NCBI GenBank assembly: GCA_965200605.1
Contig: CBDATW010000002.1
Location: 248,001-312,000 of the forward strand
Reading direction: 5' to 3'
Origin: CBDATW01 sp965200605
GTDB taxonomy: Bacteria; Bacillota_I; Bacilli_A; CBDATW01
DNA: 64,000 bases
A program made the translations under genes and the position numbers. Under the pieces are notes generated by a model. The model had not been told where the DNA came from, did not search any database, and saw nothing but the letters and a program-made list of their open reading frames with translations. Of this stretch, positions 1-10,208 are shown one piece after another. Within the stretch, counting starts at the first letter, position 1, and the number at the start of each line of letters is the position of its first letter.

Positions 1-1019
1 TCTTGCCCTTTACCAATAGAGATATCATATGTACCAATTTTTTTTGCCAGTTTTACAATTTGACTTTTATTAGTTGTAATTAATGGTCTAAAAATTAATT
101 TATCAACATCGCAAGATGTGGCATGGATTGATTCAAGAGTTTGAGATGCAACCTGCCCAATAGATTCTCCAGTAGCTAAGGCACCTATTTTTCTTTTATT
201 GCCTATTTTAGAAGCGATTGAATAAAATACTTTTCTAAGTAAAATTATGCGATATTTTTCTAGGGAAGTACAAAATATTTCGTTTTGTATTTTGTTAATA
301 TCAACAATGGTTAAACTAATTCTTGATGAGTATTCTTTTAATTTCTGACTTAAAGTTATAACTTTTTTAATAGATGCTTCATCGGTTGAAGGTGGAGATG
401 TAAAATGAATTAAATCAACCTTGCATCCCCTTTTTAAAAGTTCATAAGCTGCAACTGGTGAATCAATTCCCCCTGATAACAATACCATTACATTAGCAGA
501 TGAGCCAACTGGCAGGCCTCCTGTTCCTTTGTAGTTTTGAAAATAAAGGAAAGTTTGGTTAATTCTTATTTCAACAAATATTGTTATATCAGGATTTTGT
601 AAATTCACTTTTAAATTAGTATTTTGATCAACAAATTCTCCAACTTCTTTTTGAATTTTCATTGATGTTTTATCAAAGTTTTTATCTGCTCTTATTGCCT
701 TTATTTTAAAAGTCTTATATTTTTTGTCTTTTAAACTAGAAAGTAAAAATTTATTAAAAGCAGCACTAGATGGTTTTTTAAAACTATAAACATTAGAAAT
801 TTTTTCAATACCTGGAGTTTTTTGTAATTTAGCAATAGTTTTATCAATATTTTTGAATTTACCCTCTATTAATAAACGTGAGCTATTAGCTGAGGTTGTA
901 AATGTACCAAAACTTTTTAATTGATTATGGATATTTCCTTCCAGTTTTCTAATAAAAGCCCTTTGATTTCCGCCTTTGGTATTTAATTCACCATATTTTA
1001 TAAGTAATATAGTTTTCAT
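1..1019 (-). CDS. thiI: tRNA 4-thiouridine synthase ThiI (3' end beyond window)
   Basis: ThiI transfers sulfur, delivered by a cysteine desulfurase, to uridine 8 of tRNA. The N-terminal part reads as a ferredoxin-like/THUMP RNA-binding region. It is followed by a PP-loop ATPase motif LLSGGIDSPVA and the family signature ATGESIGQVASQT, in which the conserved Cys is seen nearby (HATSCD). The frame is open to position 1, so the C-terminus lies outside the window. The start ATG follows a GGAG box inside the end of ezrA, and only one base separates the two genes, so they are probably co-transcribed. Identification rests on the motifs and is firm; the desulfurase partner is not in this window. Confidence 0.93.
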   Translation of the reverse strand, partial: MKTILLIKYGELNTKGGNQRAFIRKLEGNIHNQLKSFGTFTTSANSSRLLIEGKFKNIDKTIAKLQKTPGIEKISNVYSFKKPSSAAFNKFLLSSLKDKKYKTFKIKAIRADKNFDKTSMKIQKEVGEFVDQNTNLKVNLQNPDITIFVEIRINQTFLYFQNYKGTGGLPVGSSANVMVLLSGGIDSPVAAYELLKRGCKVDLIHFTSPPSTDEASIKKVITLSQKLKEYSSRISLTIVDINKIQNEIFCTSLEKYRIILLRKVFYSIASKIGNKRKIGALATGESIGQVASQTLESIHATSCDVDKLIFRPLITTNKSQIVKLAKKIGTYDISIGKGQ

Positions 1020-1020
1020 A

Positions 1021-2715
1021 TTACTTCTCCATATTTTCTTTAATTATTTTGGTTTGAGAAGCTATATTTAAAATATTTTCTACCTCTTCTAAGTTTTGAT
1101 TGTTAAAAGAAATTTCTGCTTGATTTAACAATGAATCTAAATCCTTTGCATTATCTAAAAATCTAAATTTAGACATTCACATAATTTGATCTTCTGCTAT
1201 TTTATATCTTTTTTGAGTTACATAAAAGTTTTGAGCAATTTTTTTTGTAATATCAACACAAGTATCAATCATTAGTTTAACTTTAGTTACATCTCGAGGA
1301 AATTGACTTTGGGCTTTTTTTGTTTTTTCTATGTTTTTGGCAAGATGATTCATTGCTGATTTAATTTTGATGTTGTTTTTAACTAATTTATTATTTTGAA
1401 TATCACTTGATAGTTCAGAATATGACATTGTAAGAGAAACTATTTCTCTATCACATCTAATATCAGCACTTTCTTTTTTAGTTAAGACATCATATACTTT
1501 TCTAATTAAAGTAATTGTGGCAATAATATTTTTAGTATTTGTTTTTAAATCTTTAAGCAATATTTTATATTGATAATCTAAGCTTTTATTTAATTTGGAT
1601 GATAATAATCTAGCATGTTGCTTTGTGGTTTCAAGTGATTCTTTAAAAGCTAATATCAATCCATTTTCTTCATTGGAAAGCTTAACTCTTTTTTTCAAAG
1701 TTGCAATTAATGGATTTAAATCATTTGAAATAACATAAAATTTTTTTATTTGTTGTTTTCAAACTGGAAGCATTTCAATAAATATTTCTTTTGCATTTGA
1801 TTCGTCCCAAATTTCTTTATCTACACTATTAACAAGACTAAGTGATTTTTCAATGAGCTCTTTTGATTCAACAAAATTTTTCATTTTTGATTTTATCTCA
1901 ACTGCCTCTAAGTTTTTTTCAACTAGTGATAATGTTGCAATTAATTTTTTATCATCAATTTTTTCATTATTAGTTTTTGCAATAACAATTTTTTGTGATA
2001 TCTCTTTAATGTATTCTGGAATAATATTTTTGGAAAATAATTGTAGTTGAGATGCAACATTAATTTTATCAAGTAAATCCATAATATCCTTTGATATTAG
2101 TTCAATTTGGTTTGTAGCTTTTTGAAAATTAACTTTTGTCATAAAATTTTCATAGGTTTCAAAAGCATCTTCTAATTTTTTTATTAATTCATCAATGTGG
2201 GCAGCTGAGTTTTTTGTAGAACTTCGCTTTGATTCAAAAATATCTATTGTGTCTCTAAAAATCTTTTTATAAAATGTTGCTTCATTTCTTAAAATAGTTT
2301 CAAGCTCAATAAATCTTTCAATTTCGACAAGTAATGAATGTGATTTTTCTTCAAATTCTTCTACTTTAATTCTTGTTTCAGAAATCATATCTAGTAATTC
2401 ATTAGTTTTTTGTTTAGTAATTAAAGTTTCAATAAAAGAAATCTGCTCTTTAATAGTTTTTTCTAATTTTAAATATTCTTTATTATAGCGGTATTTTCAA
2501 ACATCATGACCTTTTTGAAAATTTCTATTTTCAAAAGCAATAGCTTGAACTCTATCTAATCTTGCTTTAATAGGTAAATTCTTAATTTTATTAAAATAAT
2601 CTCTAATTGATCGTAATTCTGATCTAACTTTTCTTTTAGAAAAAACAAAAACATAAAAAAGAAAGCCAATGATAGCTATAGTTATAATAATTCAAGCAAT
2701 AGTAATAGGACTCAT
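1021..2715 (-). CDS. ezrA: EzrA-like septation ring regulator
   Basis: The frame is continuous over 564 residues once one TGA near 1177 and another in the middle are read as Trp. The N-terminus is a single membrane helix (about residues 4-24) followed by a basic stretch. The rest is almost entirely alpha-helical and coiled-coil in character, rich in Lys, Glu, Leu and Ile, which is the architecture of EzrA, the membrane-bound modulator of FtsZ ring assembly in Firmicutes (usual length about 560-570). Start chosen at the ATG behind AAGGAGA. The assignment is by architecture and by the characteristic N-terminus rather than by a catalytic motif. It sits directly upstream of thiI. Confidence 0.75.
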
Positions 2716-2759
2716 AGCAGTCTCCTTTTGTATATAAATTATACCACAGCATATATTGC

Positions 2760-2787
2760 TTGATTCTATAAATTTATAATGTATAAT
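2760..2787 (+). promoter_or_regulatory. Promoter of rpsD
   Basis: A -35-like TTGATT (2760-2765) and a perfect -10 TATAAT (2782-2787) are 16 bases apart, about 145 bases before the rpsD start. The only plus-strand gene nearby is rpsD, so this very likely drives it. Confidence 0.6.
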
Positions 2788-2793
2788 TTATAT

Positions 2794-2932
2794 GCTAAGT
2801 AGCAGCTAACTTTATAGTTGATAAATACTAGTGATTAACATTATGGATGCAAGTAATAAGCTGTTTATTGAAAGCATTAATAATCAATGGATTATCAAAG
2901 ATAAAATTATTACTTAGTTAAAGGAGAAAATT
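2794..2932 (+). promoter_or_regulatory. rpsD 5' leader with possible 24-codon upstream ORF
   Basis: About 140 bases lie between the predicted transcription start and rpsD, long for so compact a genome. The leader ends with AAAGGAG, the rpsD ribosome-binding site. It contains an ATG at 2843 followed by 24 sense codons and a TAG at 2915-2917, just before the Shine-Dalgarno box; this small ORF has no obvious ribosome site of its own and may be chance. In other Firmicutes S4 represses its own mRNA through a structured leader, so an autoregulatory RNA is the most likely explanation, but no specific fold was demonstrated here. Confidence 0.35.
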
Positions 2933-3541
2933 ATGGCAAAAAATAAAGCCTTTAAAATCTCTAGAAGACTTGGATTTTCAATACTAGAAACAGGAAAAGA
3001 GTTTTCTAAAGGTAAAAAGCGCGCTTATGGGCCTGGACAACATGGTGCAGCTCGTAAAAAAGATTCTAACTATGCTATTCAATTAAAAGAAAAGCAAAAA
3101 GTAAGACATATGTATGGTATGTCTGAAAAACAATTTAGAAAAACTTATGTTAGGGCAACAAAAATGGATGGTATTACAGGTGAAAACTTTCTAAAAACAT
3201 TAGAATCAAGACTTGATAATATTGTTTATAGAATGAAGCTTGCCGGAACAAGAAGAGCTGCAAGGCAACTTGTTAGCCATGGACATATTAGAATCAATGG
3301 TAAAAAAGCAAATATTCCATCAATGAATGTAAATATTGGTGATGAAATTTCACTTAAATCAACATCAGTAAATAATAAAGCTATTAAAGAGGCATTGGAA
3401 TTGCCTGGTAAACCAGTTGAATTTGTCTCATTTGATCAAAAATCAATGAAGGGAACATATGCAAGATTTCCTGATCGCAAAGAATTAAATAAAGAAATAA
3501 ATGAATCCCTAATTGTTGAATGATACAACAGAATGACTTAA
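2933..3541 (+). CDS. rpsD: 30S ribosomal protein S4
   Basis: S4 is a primary 16S rRNA binder that nucleates assembly of the 30S body. The protein has 202 residues, matching the family. The N-terminus contains KRAYGPGQHG and the S4 RNA-binding domain contains RLDNIVYRMKLAGTRRAARQ and the sequence SHGHIRINGKK. A TGA at 3521 is read as Trp, so the protein ends IVEWYNRMT, corresponding to the usual IVEYYSR-type end. It is monocistronic, away from the other ribosomal operons, with its own promoter, leader and terminator. Confidence 0.97.
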
Positions 3542-3543
3542 TA

Positions 3544-3585
3544 AAAATAAATTCTACACTTCAAAATAAAGAAGTGTGTTTTTTA
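3544..3585 (+). terminator. rpsD terminator, also a copy of a dispersed element
   Basis: ACACTTC (3556-3562), an eight-base loop and GAAGTGT (3571-3577), followed by a T run, form a factor-independent terminator. Bases 3544-3568 are identical, on the opposite strand, to 55513-55537. Confidence 0.75.
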
Positions 3586-3639
3586 TATGACTAAAAACTT
3601 AAAAAAAGGGAAATGAGTAAAATTGTTTAAATTAATTTT

Positions 3640-4860
3640 TTAATATTTACCAATAAAGAATTTTCTTTTTCCTCTTTTAACAACATGAATTTTTTTATCA
3701 AATGCATTTTGTATAGATACTTTATATGAATCATCATTGATTAACTTACCATTTAACATAATTGAGCCATTATTAATAAATTCTCTTGCTTCTCTTTTTG
3801 ATTTTGCAGCAGATATAGCTACAAGCAAATCTTGAATATTAGTTTCTTTTTTAGCAATCTTAGTTGATGGTACATCAAATAGGCAAGAAATTAATTCTTT
3901 ATAAGACATTTTGGAAATATCACCTGAAAAAAGAATTGTGGTAATTTCTTTTGCTTTTTTTAAATCTTCTTTTGAATGAACAAAAGCAACAACCCTTTCA
4001 GCAAGATAGTTTTGGGCTTTTCTATCTTTTGAATTAGTTTTTACTTCTTTTTGAAGAGATTTAAATTTGCCCTCTTTTACAAGCGTTAATCTTTTGATTA
4101 AATCAAGCACCATATTATCTGGTGTATTTTTTAAAAATTGATACATTTGATATGGGGATGTTTTTTTAGAATCCAGTCAAATTGGTCCAACTTCACTTTT
4201 GCCAAATTTTGAACCATCTTCTTTTTTAATTAATGGAATAGTAACTCCAAAAACATCTTTTTTGGTTTTTGTTTTTCTAATTAATTCAAGTCCTGATGTA
4301 ATATTTCCTCATTGGTCTTGTCCGCCAATTTGAAAATTGCAATCATATTTTTTAGCAAGATACATAAAATCAACTGCCTGAAGTACTTGATAAGTAAATT
4401 CAGTGTATGAAATACCAGTATCAAGCCTTGATGCTACAATGTCTTTTTTAATCATTGATGCAATATTAAATAATTTTCCATAATCTCTTAGAAATATTGG
4501 TAAAGATAATTTAGATAATCAATCATTGTTATTAACAAATAAAATATTTTTAGTAAAATATTTTTCAATTTGTTTACTTAATGCCTTAGTATTAGCTTTT
4601 ATTATTTTTGAATCTAAAAGCTCTCTTTCTGTGCTCTTACCTGATGGATCTCCAATTTGGGCAGTAGCTTCACCAATTAAAATAATTGGTTTATTACCTA
4701 AAGCGATTAAACGCTTTGCAAAAACTATAGTCGAAAGATGGCCAATATGCAAAGAATTAGATGTTGGATCAATGCCAAGATAAAATTTTAATTTTCCTGA
4801 TTGAATTTTTTTGATTGCGCTGGGTGATGTAGTATCAAAAATTAAATCTTTAATATTCAT
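3640..4860 (-). CDS. tyrS: Tyrosyl-tRNA synthetase
   Basis: Class I synthetase charging tRNA-Tyr. The 406-residue frame is continuous with TGA as Trp. The class I signature HIGHLS follows GIDPTSNSL near residue 40, and the second signature appears as KFGKS, both typical of bacterial TyrRS. The C-terminal S4-like RNA-binding domain is present ([18 protein letters not shown]). It is the last gene of a minus-strand run that starts with the unknown gene at 10079 and ends downstream of the LacI-type gene, seven bases after which tyrS starts. Length and motifs are normal. Confidence 0.96.
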
Positions 4861-4866
4861 TTTTAA

Positions 4867-5373
4867 TTACTTTCTTTTTTTTATTATTAATTCTAATTGT
4901 TTTAGAATTTTGATTTCATTATTTGTATTTTCCATATTAAGTTTTATTAGTTTTGTTTTATGTTTTTTTATTTCTTTTTCAAATTTAATGATTGTTTTGT
5001 TAGTTTGTAAAACCAAAATTGCTTTTGGCCTTAGACTTAAAGCATATAAAACATTTTTTTTGTTTAAAAACAATGATGAAGTATTGAAAATAACTATGGA
5101 ATAACCATATCTTTCTAAAAATGGCACAATGATATTAATTAGAAAATTTATTTTTGATTTTTCTAATTTGTGGTTAATGAAAAAGGGAATAAGTCTTGAT
5201 TGTTGTTTTTTCATTGAAACAGCAGACGCCGAAATAATAAAGCCTGTTTTTTTAATAGCAGCCTCTACTTTTCTAGTTGTATGTTTAGCAACAGTATCTG
5301 TTTTGTTTATAACTCTTGATACAGTAGCAATTGAAACTCCTGCTTCTTTTGCTACATCTTTTATATTTGGCAT
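4867..5373 (-). CDS. LacI-type regulator with a truncated effector domain
   Basis: The first 60 residues are a textbook LacI/GalR helix-turn-helix and hinge region (IKDVAKEAGVSIATVSRVIN). The rest is only about 105 residues long and resembles the first lobe of the periplasmic-binding-like effector domain (SRLIPFFINH, followed by alternating strands and helices), whereas complete family members have about 330 residues. With TGA read as Trp there is no continuation: the frame stops at a TAA six bases before tyrS. Either a shortened but functional DNA-binding protein or a decayed regulator. It has its own ribosome site (AGGAG). Target and ligand unknown. Confidence 0.75.
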   Translation of the reverse strand: MPNIKDVAKEAGVSIATVSRVINKTDTVAKHTTRKVEAAIKKTGFIISASAVSMKKQQSRLIPFFINHKLEKSKINFLINIIVPFLERYGYSIVIFNTSSLFLNKKNVLYALSLRPKAILVLQTNKTIIKFEKEIKKHKTKLIKLNMENTNNEIKILKQLELIIKKRK

Positions 5374-5452
5374 AATATTGCTCCTAGATTATTTTTTTGT
5401 TTTTTTAGTTTTAGGTTTTGCAACTTTTGTTTTTCTGTTAGTTGTTTTAATT

Positions 5453-6022
5453 TTAGATTTTTTTTGTTACCTTTTTGGCTATTTTTCTTTTTGGTTTTAC
5501 AATTTTTATTTTACTAAATTCTTCATTTATAGCACTTAATAATTTATATTTAATTATATTTCCTAAATTTTTATCTTTTGATAATTTGCTTGTTTTAGCT
5601 AATTTTTTTAAATCATTAGGTAAACTTAAGAATTTTTGGATTTCTTCTACAACAGCAGGAGAATCAACTACTTCCAGTAATTGTTTTACTTCTTTTTTGT
5701 TATAAATAGTATTTGATTTTTCCCCAATATAAATAGTTCATTTTACAATTCCTTTTGCAACTTTGTCATATTTAATGGTTTTTTCATTAACAGCATATTC
5801 AGCAATTAATATTGCTACTATTGATGTTAATTGTTCAATATTGTTTCAAGTGTTAGGTTTTAATCTTTGTTTAATCTTATCAACAGGGACTCCAGAAGCA
5901 TTAGATATTTTTTCAAAATACATATCGCTTTTGTTTTTAATTTTATCTTTATTAAGAAATAAAACAAATGAAGAAACAGCAGCTCCTGACAGTAACATTT
6001 TGTTTAAATTATCTTTACTCAT
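5453..6022 (-). CDS. Unknown protein with lysine-rich C-terminus
   Basis: The predicted protein has 189 residues. It begins with a short hydrophobic stretch (LLSGAAVSSFVLFL, residues 10-23), which could be a membrane anchor, and ends in a basic low-complexity tail (KPKRKIAKKVTKK). The start ATG overlaps the stop of the upstream HAD gene as ATGAGTAA, so translation is probably coupled. Just before the stop lies a run of eight A (coding strand). A one-base slip there would extend the protein by a further basic tail ending AKPKTKKTKK at 5389, directly in front of the lacI-type ribosome site. No family recognised. Confidence 0.65.
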
Positions 6023-6827
6023 GTTTTCTCCTTTTCTTAATTATAAAACTATTTAGTTTTTTAGCAATAGCTAATGAATTATTATCACCAATTACTTCAA
6101 AATTTAATTCTTGAAGTTCTGAGGCAGCATTTGCCATTACAAATGGATAGCCAACTCCCTCTAACATTTTTTTATCATTACCAGCATCACCAAAAGCAGC
6201 AGTTTTTGTAAAATCAATATTTTTAATTTTAGATAGTTCTACAAGACCTTGGAATTTAGAAATATTCTTAGAGTTTACATCAACAGTTCTTGATGATGAA
6301 CGCTGAATTGCAACATCATGATCTTTTAACAATTTTTCTATGTTTTTTAAATGGCTCATTGATGAATCTTTATCAGAAATATACAATGATAAAATCTTTA
6401 AAATTTCATTAGCATATTTATCTTCATAATTTTTTGAGTCTAAACCAAAATATTCATCTATTTTTTTATAATTTGGAGATTCTTTTAATATAAATGCCCT
6501 ATCTTTGGCATAAAAAACAGCATCTAAAACATTATCTAAACAATATTTATGAACTTTTTTAACTATCTTACTTCCTAAAAATGATGAAAATAATATTTTA
6601 TCTTCTTTAACAGAATAAACAATTGATCCATTTAAGGCAATAATGTGATCAATATTCAATTTATTGGCAATTCAAATCATATTTTTAACTCCTCGACCTG
6701 ATGCTATAATAATATCTACTCCATATTTTTGTATTTCTTTTATTGCCTTGATATTAGCATCACTCAATTCTCTATTTGAATCTAAAAGTGTGCCATCTAA
6801 ATCAAATACTATTGTTTTAATATCCAT
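6015..6827 (-). CDS. HAD-superfamily (Cof-type) phosphatase
   Basis: A 270-residue haloacid-dehalogenase-type hydrolase of the Cof subfamily, cytoplasmic phosphatases acting on sugar phosphates, nucleotides or flavin-type phosphates. Motif I is FDLDGTLLDS at the N-terminus, motif II is IASGRG, and motif IV is GDAGNDKKML, where Cof proteins usually have GDxxNDxxML. The cap domain between motifs II and III is of C2 size. The ATG at 6827 has no strong Shine-Dalgarno box but overlaps the end of leuS closely (three bases between ATG and the leuS stop), suggesting coupling. Substrate cannot be read from sequence. Confidence 0.88.
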
Positions 6828-6829
6828 AA

Positions 6830-8677
6830 TTACTTCACAATGTTTATGACTTGATTTTGGACATAAACAACTTTCTTATATTCTTTTACTAATTCTTTTG
6901 TTTCTGGTCTTTTTTGTAATATTTCAAATGCTTGATCTTCATTTAAACCTTTTTTTAATTCTAATTTTGTTTTAAATTTATCATTTACCATCACTGCAAC
7001 GCTTACTGTATTTGAAGCAAATATTTTTTCATCATAACTAGGTCAAATGCTTGTGGAAAGAGGTGTTTTGAATTGATGAATTTCTCACATTTCTTCTGTA
7101 ATATGTGGTGCAAATGGATTTAAACATTGAATAAATCCCTTAATTTGTTCTCTGGTTATTTCCTTTTCTTCAACTACTGTGTTTATAAATACCATAAAAT
7201 GAGAAATAGCAACATTAAATTTATTATTTTCAATTGAACTAGTAATATCTCTAATTAATTGAAAATATGATTTTGTCATATTTTGTGAAGATTTTTTAAC
7301 AACTTTAGTTTCCATTATTGCCCTTCACATTCTGTGAACTCACTTGTGTATTCCTTTTAAACCATCATCTGATCAAGGTTTAAAGTCTTCAAATGGTCCC
7401 ATAAAAGCCATATAAAGTCTTAAAGTGTCAGCTCCATATTTTGCAATTATATCATTGGGATTAATCACATTGCCTTTTGATTTAGACATTTTTTTACCAT
7501 CTGGACCAAGAATAACACCTTGATGAATTAATTTTTGATATGGTTCTTTTTGATCAATAACACCAATATTTGCTAAAAATATATTTCAAATACGAGCATA
7601 AATTAAATGGCCTGTTGTATGCTCTGTTCCTCCGACATATAAATCAACTGGCATTCATTTTTTAATTTTAGCTTTTGCCTCTTTTGAATTAATATCTAAA
7701 TATCCATTTTCATCTTTTAAAATATAGGCTAGGTGATATCAAGATGAACCAGCTGAGCCAGGCATAGTGTTTAAATCATATTTGTTATCTAGTCATTCTT
7801 GTGAATTAGCTAGTGCAGGTTTTCCATCTTTTCCTTTAAAATCATCTAAATCAGGTAATACAAGTGGCAACTTTGCTTCATTAATTAATTGGATTTCACC
7901 ATTTTTACCATGAATAACTGGGAAAGGTTCGCCTCAATATCTTTGCCTTGAAAAGGTTCAATCTCTTAGTAATATTTTTCCATTTTCACCTTTAATAAAG
8001 TTTTGTTGAATTTTTTTAGTAGATTCAATTCAATCTAATGAATTTAGTCCCTTTAATAAATCATCTACAAAGGCTGTTGATTTAATTACTCATTGCTGCA
8101 TAGGTTTTTTAATCACAGGATATTTGCCACGTTCAGAAACAGAATTTCCATTATCATCAATTTCAATTTCATCGTTGGCTAATACAGTTGAAAGGGCTTC
8201 ACATCAATTTACATCAATATTTTTAATTTCAGCTAAATCATGTTTAATAAATTGTTGAAAAATTCATTGCGTTGTTTTATAAAATTCTGGATCTGATGTA
8301 TTGATTTCCTTGTCTCAATCATAGGAGTATCCTAAAAGCTGAAGTTGTTCTTTAAAAATATTAATATTTTTTTGAGTAAATTTAGCTGGATGGTTTCCTG
8401 TTGCAATTGCATATTGCTCTGATGGAAGTCCAAATGCATCTCAGCCCATTGCATGTAAAACATTAAAACCATTCATTTTTTTATATCTGGTAAATATATC
8501 AGTTGCATTGTAGCCTGCAGGGTGACCAACATGCAATCCTGAACCTGATGGATAAGGAAACATATCTAGAGCATAAAAGTAAGGTTTAGAATCATCTTCT
8601 GTAGTTTTAAAAGTTTTATTATCTAATCAATAGTTTTGTCACTTTTTTTCAATTTCTAAAAAATTATATATTTTCAT
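6830..8677 (-). CDS. leuS: Leucyl-tRNA synthetase lacking the CP1 editing domain
   Basis: Class I synthetase for tRNA-Leu. The HIGH motif is HVGHP (after YPSGSGL) and the KMSKS motif is intact ([11 protein letters not shown]). The frame is continuous with many TGA-Trp codons but the protein has only 615 residues, against about 800-860 in most bacteria. The missing piece is internal: [17 protein letters not shown] runs into [19 protein letters not shown], so the roughly 190-residue CP1 hydrolytic domain that removes mischarged norvaline and isoleucine is absent, replaced by a few residues encoded around 7981-8000. This precise loss is documented for Mycoplasma mobile. Catalytic and anticodon-binding parts look normal, so the enzyme should charge but not proofread. 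Confidence 0.95.
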
Positions 8678-8730
8678 TTATTTTTAACTCTCACTTTCAT
8701 TATCTATAAAATTATATCAAAAAATAAGGT

Positions 8731-9462
8731 TTAATCTTGTTTTTTGTAGGGAATATTAAAATGATCTAAAACTTCTCGATCACATTTTTTAGATGGATCA
8801 AACTTGGGAGAAACTCTTGTTTGGATATGCTTTTTAACAAATTTATCTACAATTGTTAATTTATCTTCTAATAATTTTGATTGGGCATTATCAAATTTGT
8901 ATTTTCAAACTCTTAATTTTTTAGGATCAATATTTTGTGCTTCACTATCATAATCTTGCTGATTTAAAAAATATCCTGAAAGTCAAACTTCACTTGCCTT
9001 AGCTAATTTGGCATAAAGCAACATTTGAAGTAAATAATATTTTGGTGGCTGATTTTTGATTCATTTTGATAAATTTTTTTGCCCAGTTACTTTACATTCT
9101 AAAACAATGCTTTTATTAGAATCTCAACCATCAATTTTACCATTAAATTTTTTACCTATTTCTTCAAGTGGTCAATCATAATAAGGGTTTGGGCTGTAAT
9201 CTTTAAAATTAGTATTGTAAAGTTTATTTATACCCTTAATAACAAATGGCTCATAATCAATTCCTTTTTGCATCTCTAAAGTCATTTCAAATGGAATAGT
9301 AAAACGGTACATATCCATAAAGATAACAAAAGGGGAGCTTCAGGGATTATCACCAGTAATAGCTCCAATTTTAGTGCCGGTAATTGGTTTTGCTGCTTTT
9401 ACATGCTTTTTTATATAGATAATATTATTTTCTACATAAAAATCATCAAAATCATATCTCAT
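8731..9462 (-). CDS. YqaJ-like PD-(D/E)XK nuclease
   Basis: The 243-residue protein carries the hallmarks of the lambda-exonuclease/YqaJ branch of the PD-(D/E)XK superfamily: a G-rich opening followed by GAITGDNPWSSPF (compare GxSDxAAxLGxNPW-type motifs), a conserved acidic pair in MQKGIDYEPFV, and the catalytic core DGWDSNKSIVLECKVTG, in which D and E-x-K are present. Similar proteins occur in mycoplasma chromosomes, where I recall them annotated as a putative nuclease family. Here it stands between an unknown gene and leuS rather than beside phage genes. Role in recombination or nucleotide scavenging is inference. Confidence 0.72.
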
Positions 9463-9473
9463 ATTATTCCTTT

Positions 9474-10079
9474 CTAAATAACTTTTTTAATATCTATAAA
9501 TAGTTTTGGGTTTTTTTTGCAATAAAGTAATATTGTAGATTTTTCTTTATCCAAATCACTAATAGAAATTATTTTAGTTAGTTTTGAAAAAGTAAATTTT
9601 GAAAAATAATATGAATTTCTATTTGCTCCAAATACAAAAATTAATCTTTTGTTAGTTAAAATTATTTCTTTAATTTTTTTGAATTTAAATTTTTTAATAT
9701 GATTGAAATCAGAAAAATATCCTTGACCATATTTTTCATAAACAACCTCATCTTTATTTAAGGCAAAATCATTAAATTCAATTGGAATAAGTTTTCTTGC
9801 AAATTCATTTGTAGTTTTTAAATGTTCTTTAATTAATATATTTGCTTTACGATTAAAAGTTAATTTAAATTCATATGATATATTAACAAGTTCTCTATTG
9901 GCTTCTAAAGTATATGGTTGATTTTTAGCTATTTTATTAAAGACCTTTTTTTTGCGTTCCAAGATTTCGTTTTTAGAAAAACCAAGAGTCCTTTGTTTTA
10001 TTTTTGCTCTTGTTAGTTTTTTGGCACTACTTTTATTAATAATAGCTGCTAATTTTATCTTATTTACTAATTTGACCAT
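9474..10079 (-). CDS. Unknown protein with possible PH-like/GRAM domain
   Basis: A basic 201-residue protein of unknown function. The N-terminal half is helical and very Lys-rich; the C-terminal half contains short beta-strand-like segments with the sequence KEIILTNKRLIFVFG, typical of bacterial PH-like or GRAM domains. No membrane helix and no enzyme motif visible. It is the first gene of the minus-strand run that continues with the nuclease 11 bases downstream. Confidence 0.6.
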   Translation of the reverse strand: MVKLVNKIKLAAIINKSSAKKLTRAKIKQRTLGFSKNEILERKKKVFNKIAKNQPYTLEANRELVNISYEFKLTFNRKANILIKEHLKTTNEFARKLIPIEFNDFALNKDEVVYEKYGQGYFSDFNHIKKFKFKKIKEIILTNKRLIFVFGANRNSYYFSKFTFSKLTKIISISDLDKEKSTILLYCKKNPKLFIDIKKVI

Positions 10080-10094
10080 TGTAAAACTATTATA

Positions 10095-10120
10095 AATAAA
10101 AAAACACCTAAAAGGTGTTA
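10095..10120 (-). terminator. Terminator after the tRNA-Asn-Glu-Phe cluster
   Basis: On the minus strand AACACCT, a short loop and AGGTGTT are followed by a T run, placed just after tRNA-Phe and before the next gene. Confidence 0.7.
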
Positions 10121-10131
10121 AAATTGCAAAA

Positions 10132-10207
10132 TGGTGGTCTTAGACGGACTTGAACCGCCGACACGCGGATCTTCAATCCGCTGCTCTACCAACTGAGCTA
10201 TAAGACC
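10132..10207 (-). tRNA. tRNA-Phe (GAA)
   Basis: Cloverleaf with seven-base acceptor stem GGTCTTA/TAAGACC, anticodon stem GCGGA/TCCGC around loop TTGAAGA, T-loop GGTTCAAGTCC and an encoded CCA end. Last member of a three-tRNA cluster read from 10363 towards 10132. Confidence 0.96.
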
Positions 10208-10208
10208 T

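Noticed and set aside
1853..2050. Plus-strand small hydrophobic ORFs opposite ezrA and other minus-strand genes
   Set aside because: They are shadows of AT-rich helical coding sequence, without promoters or ribosome sites.
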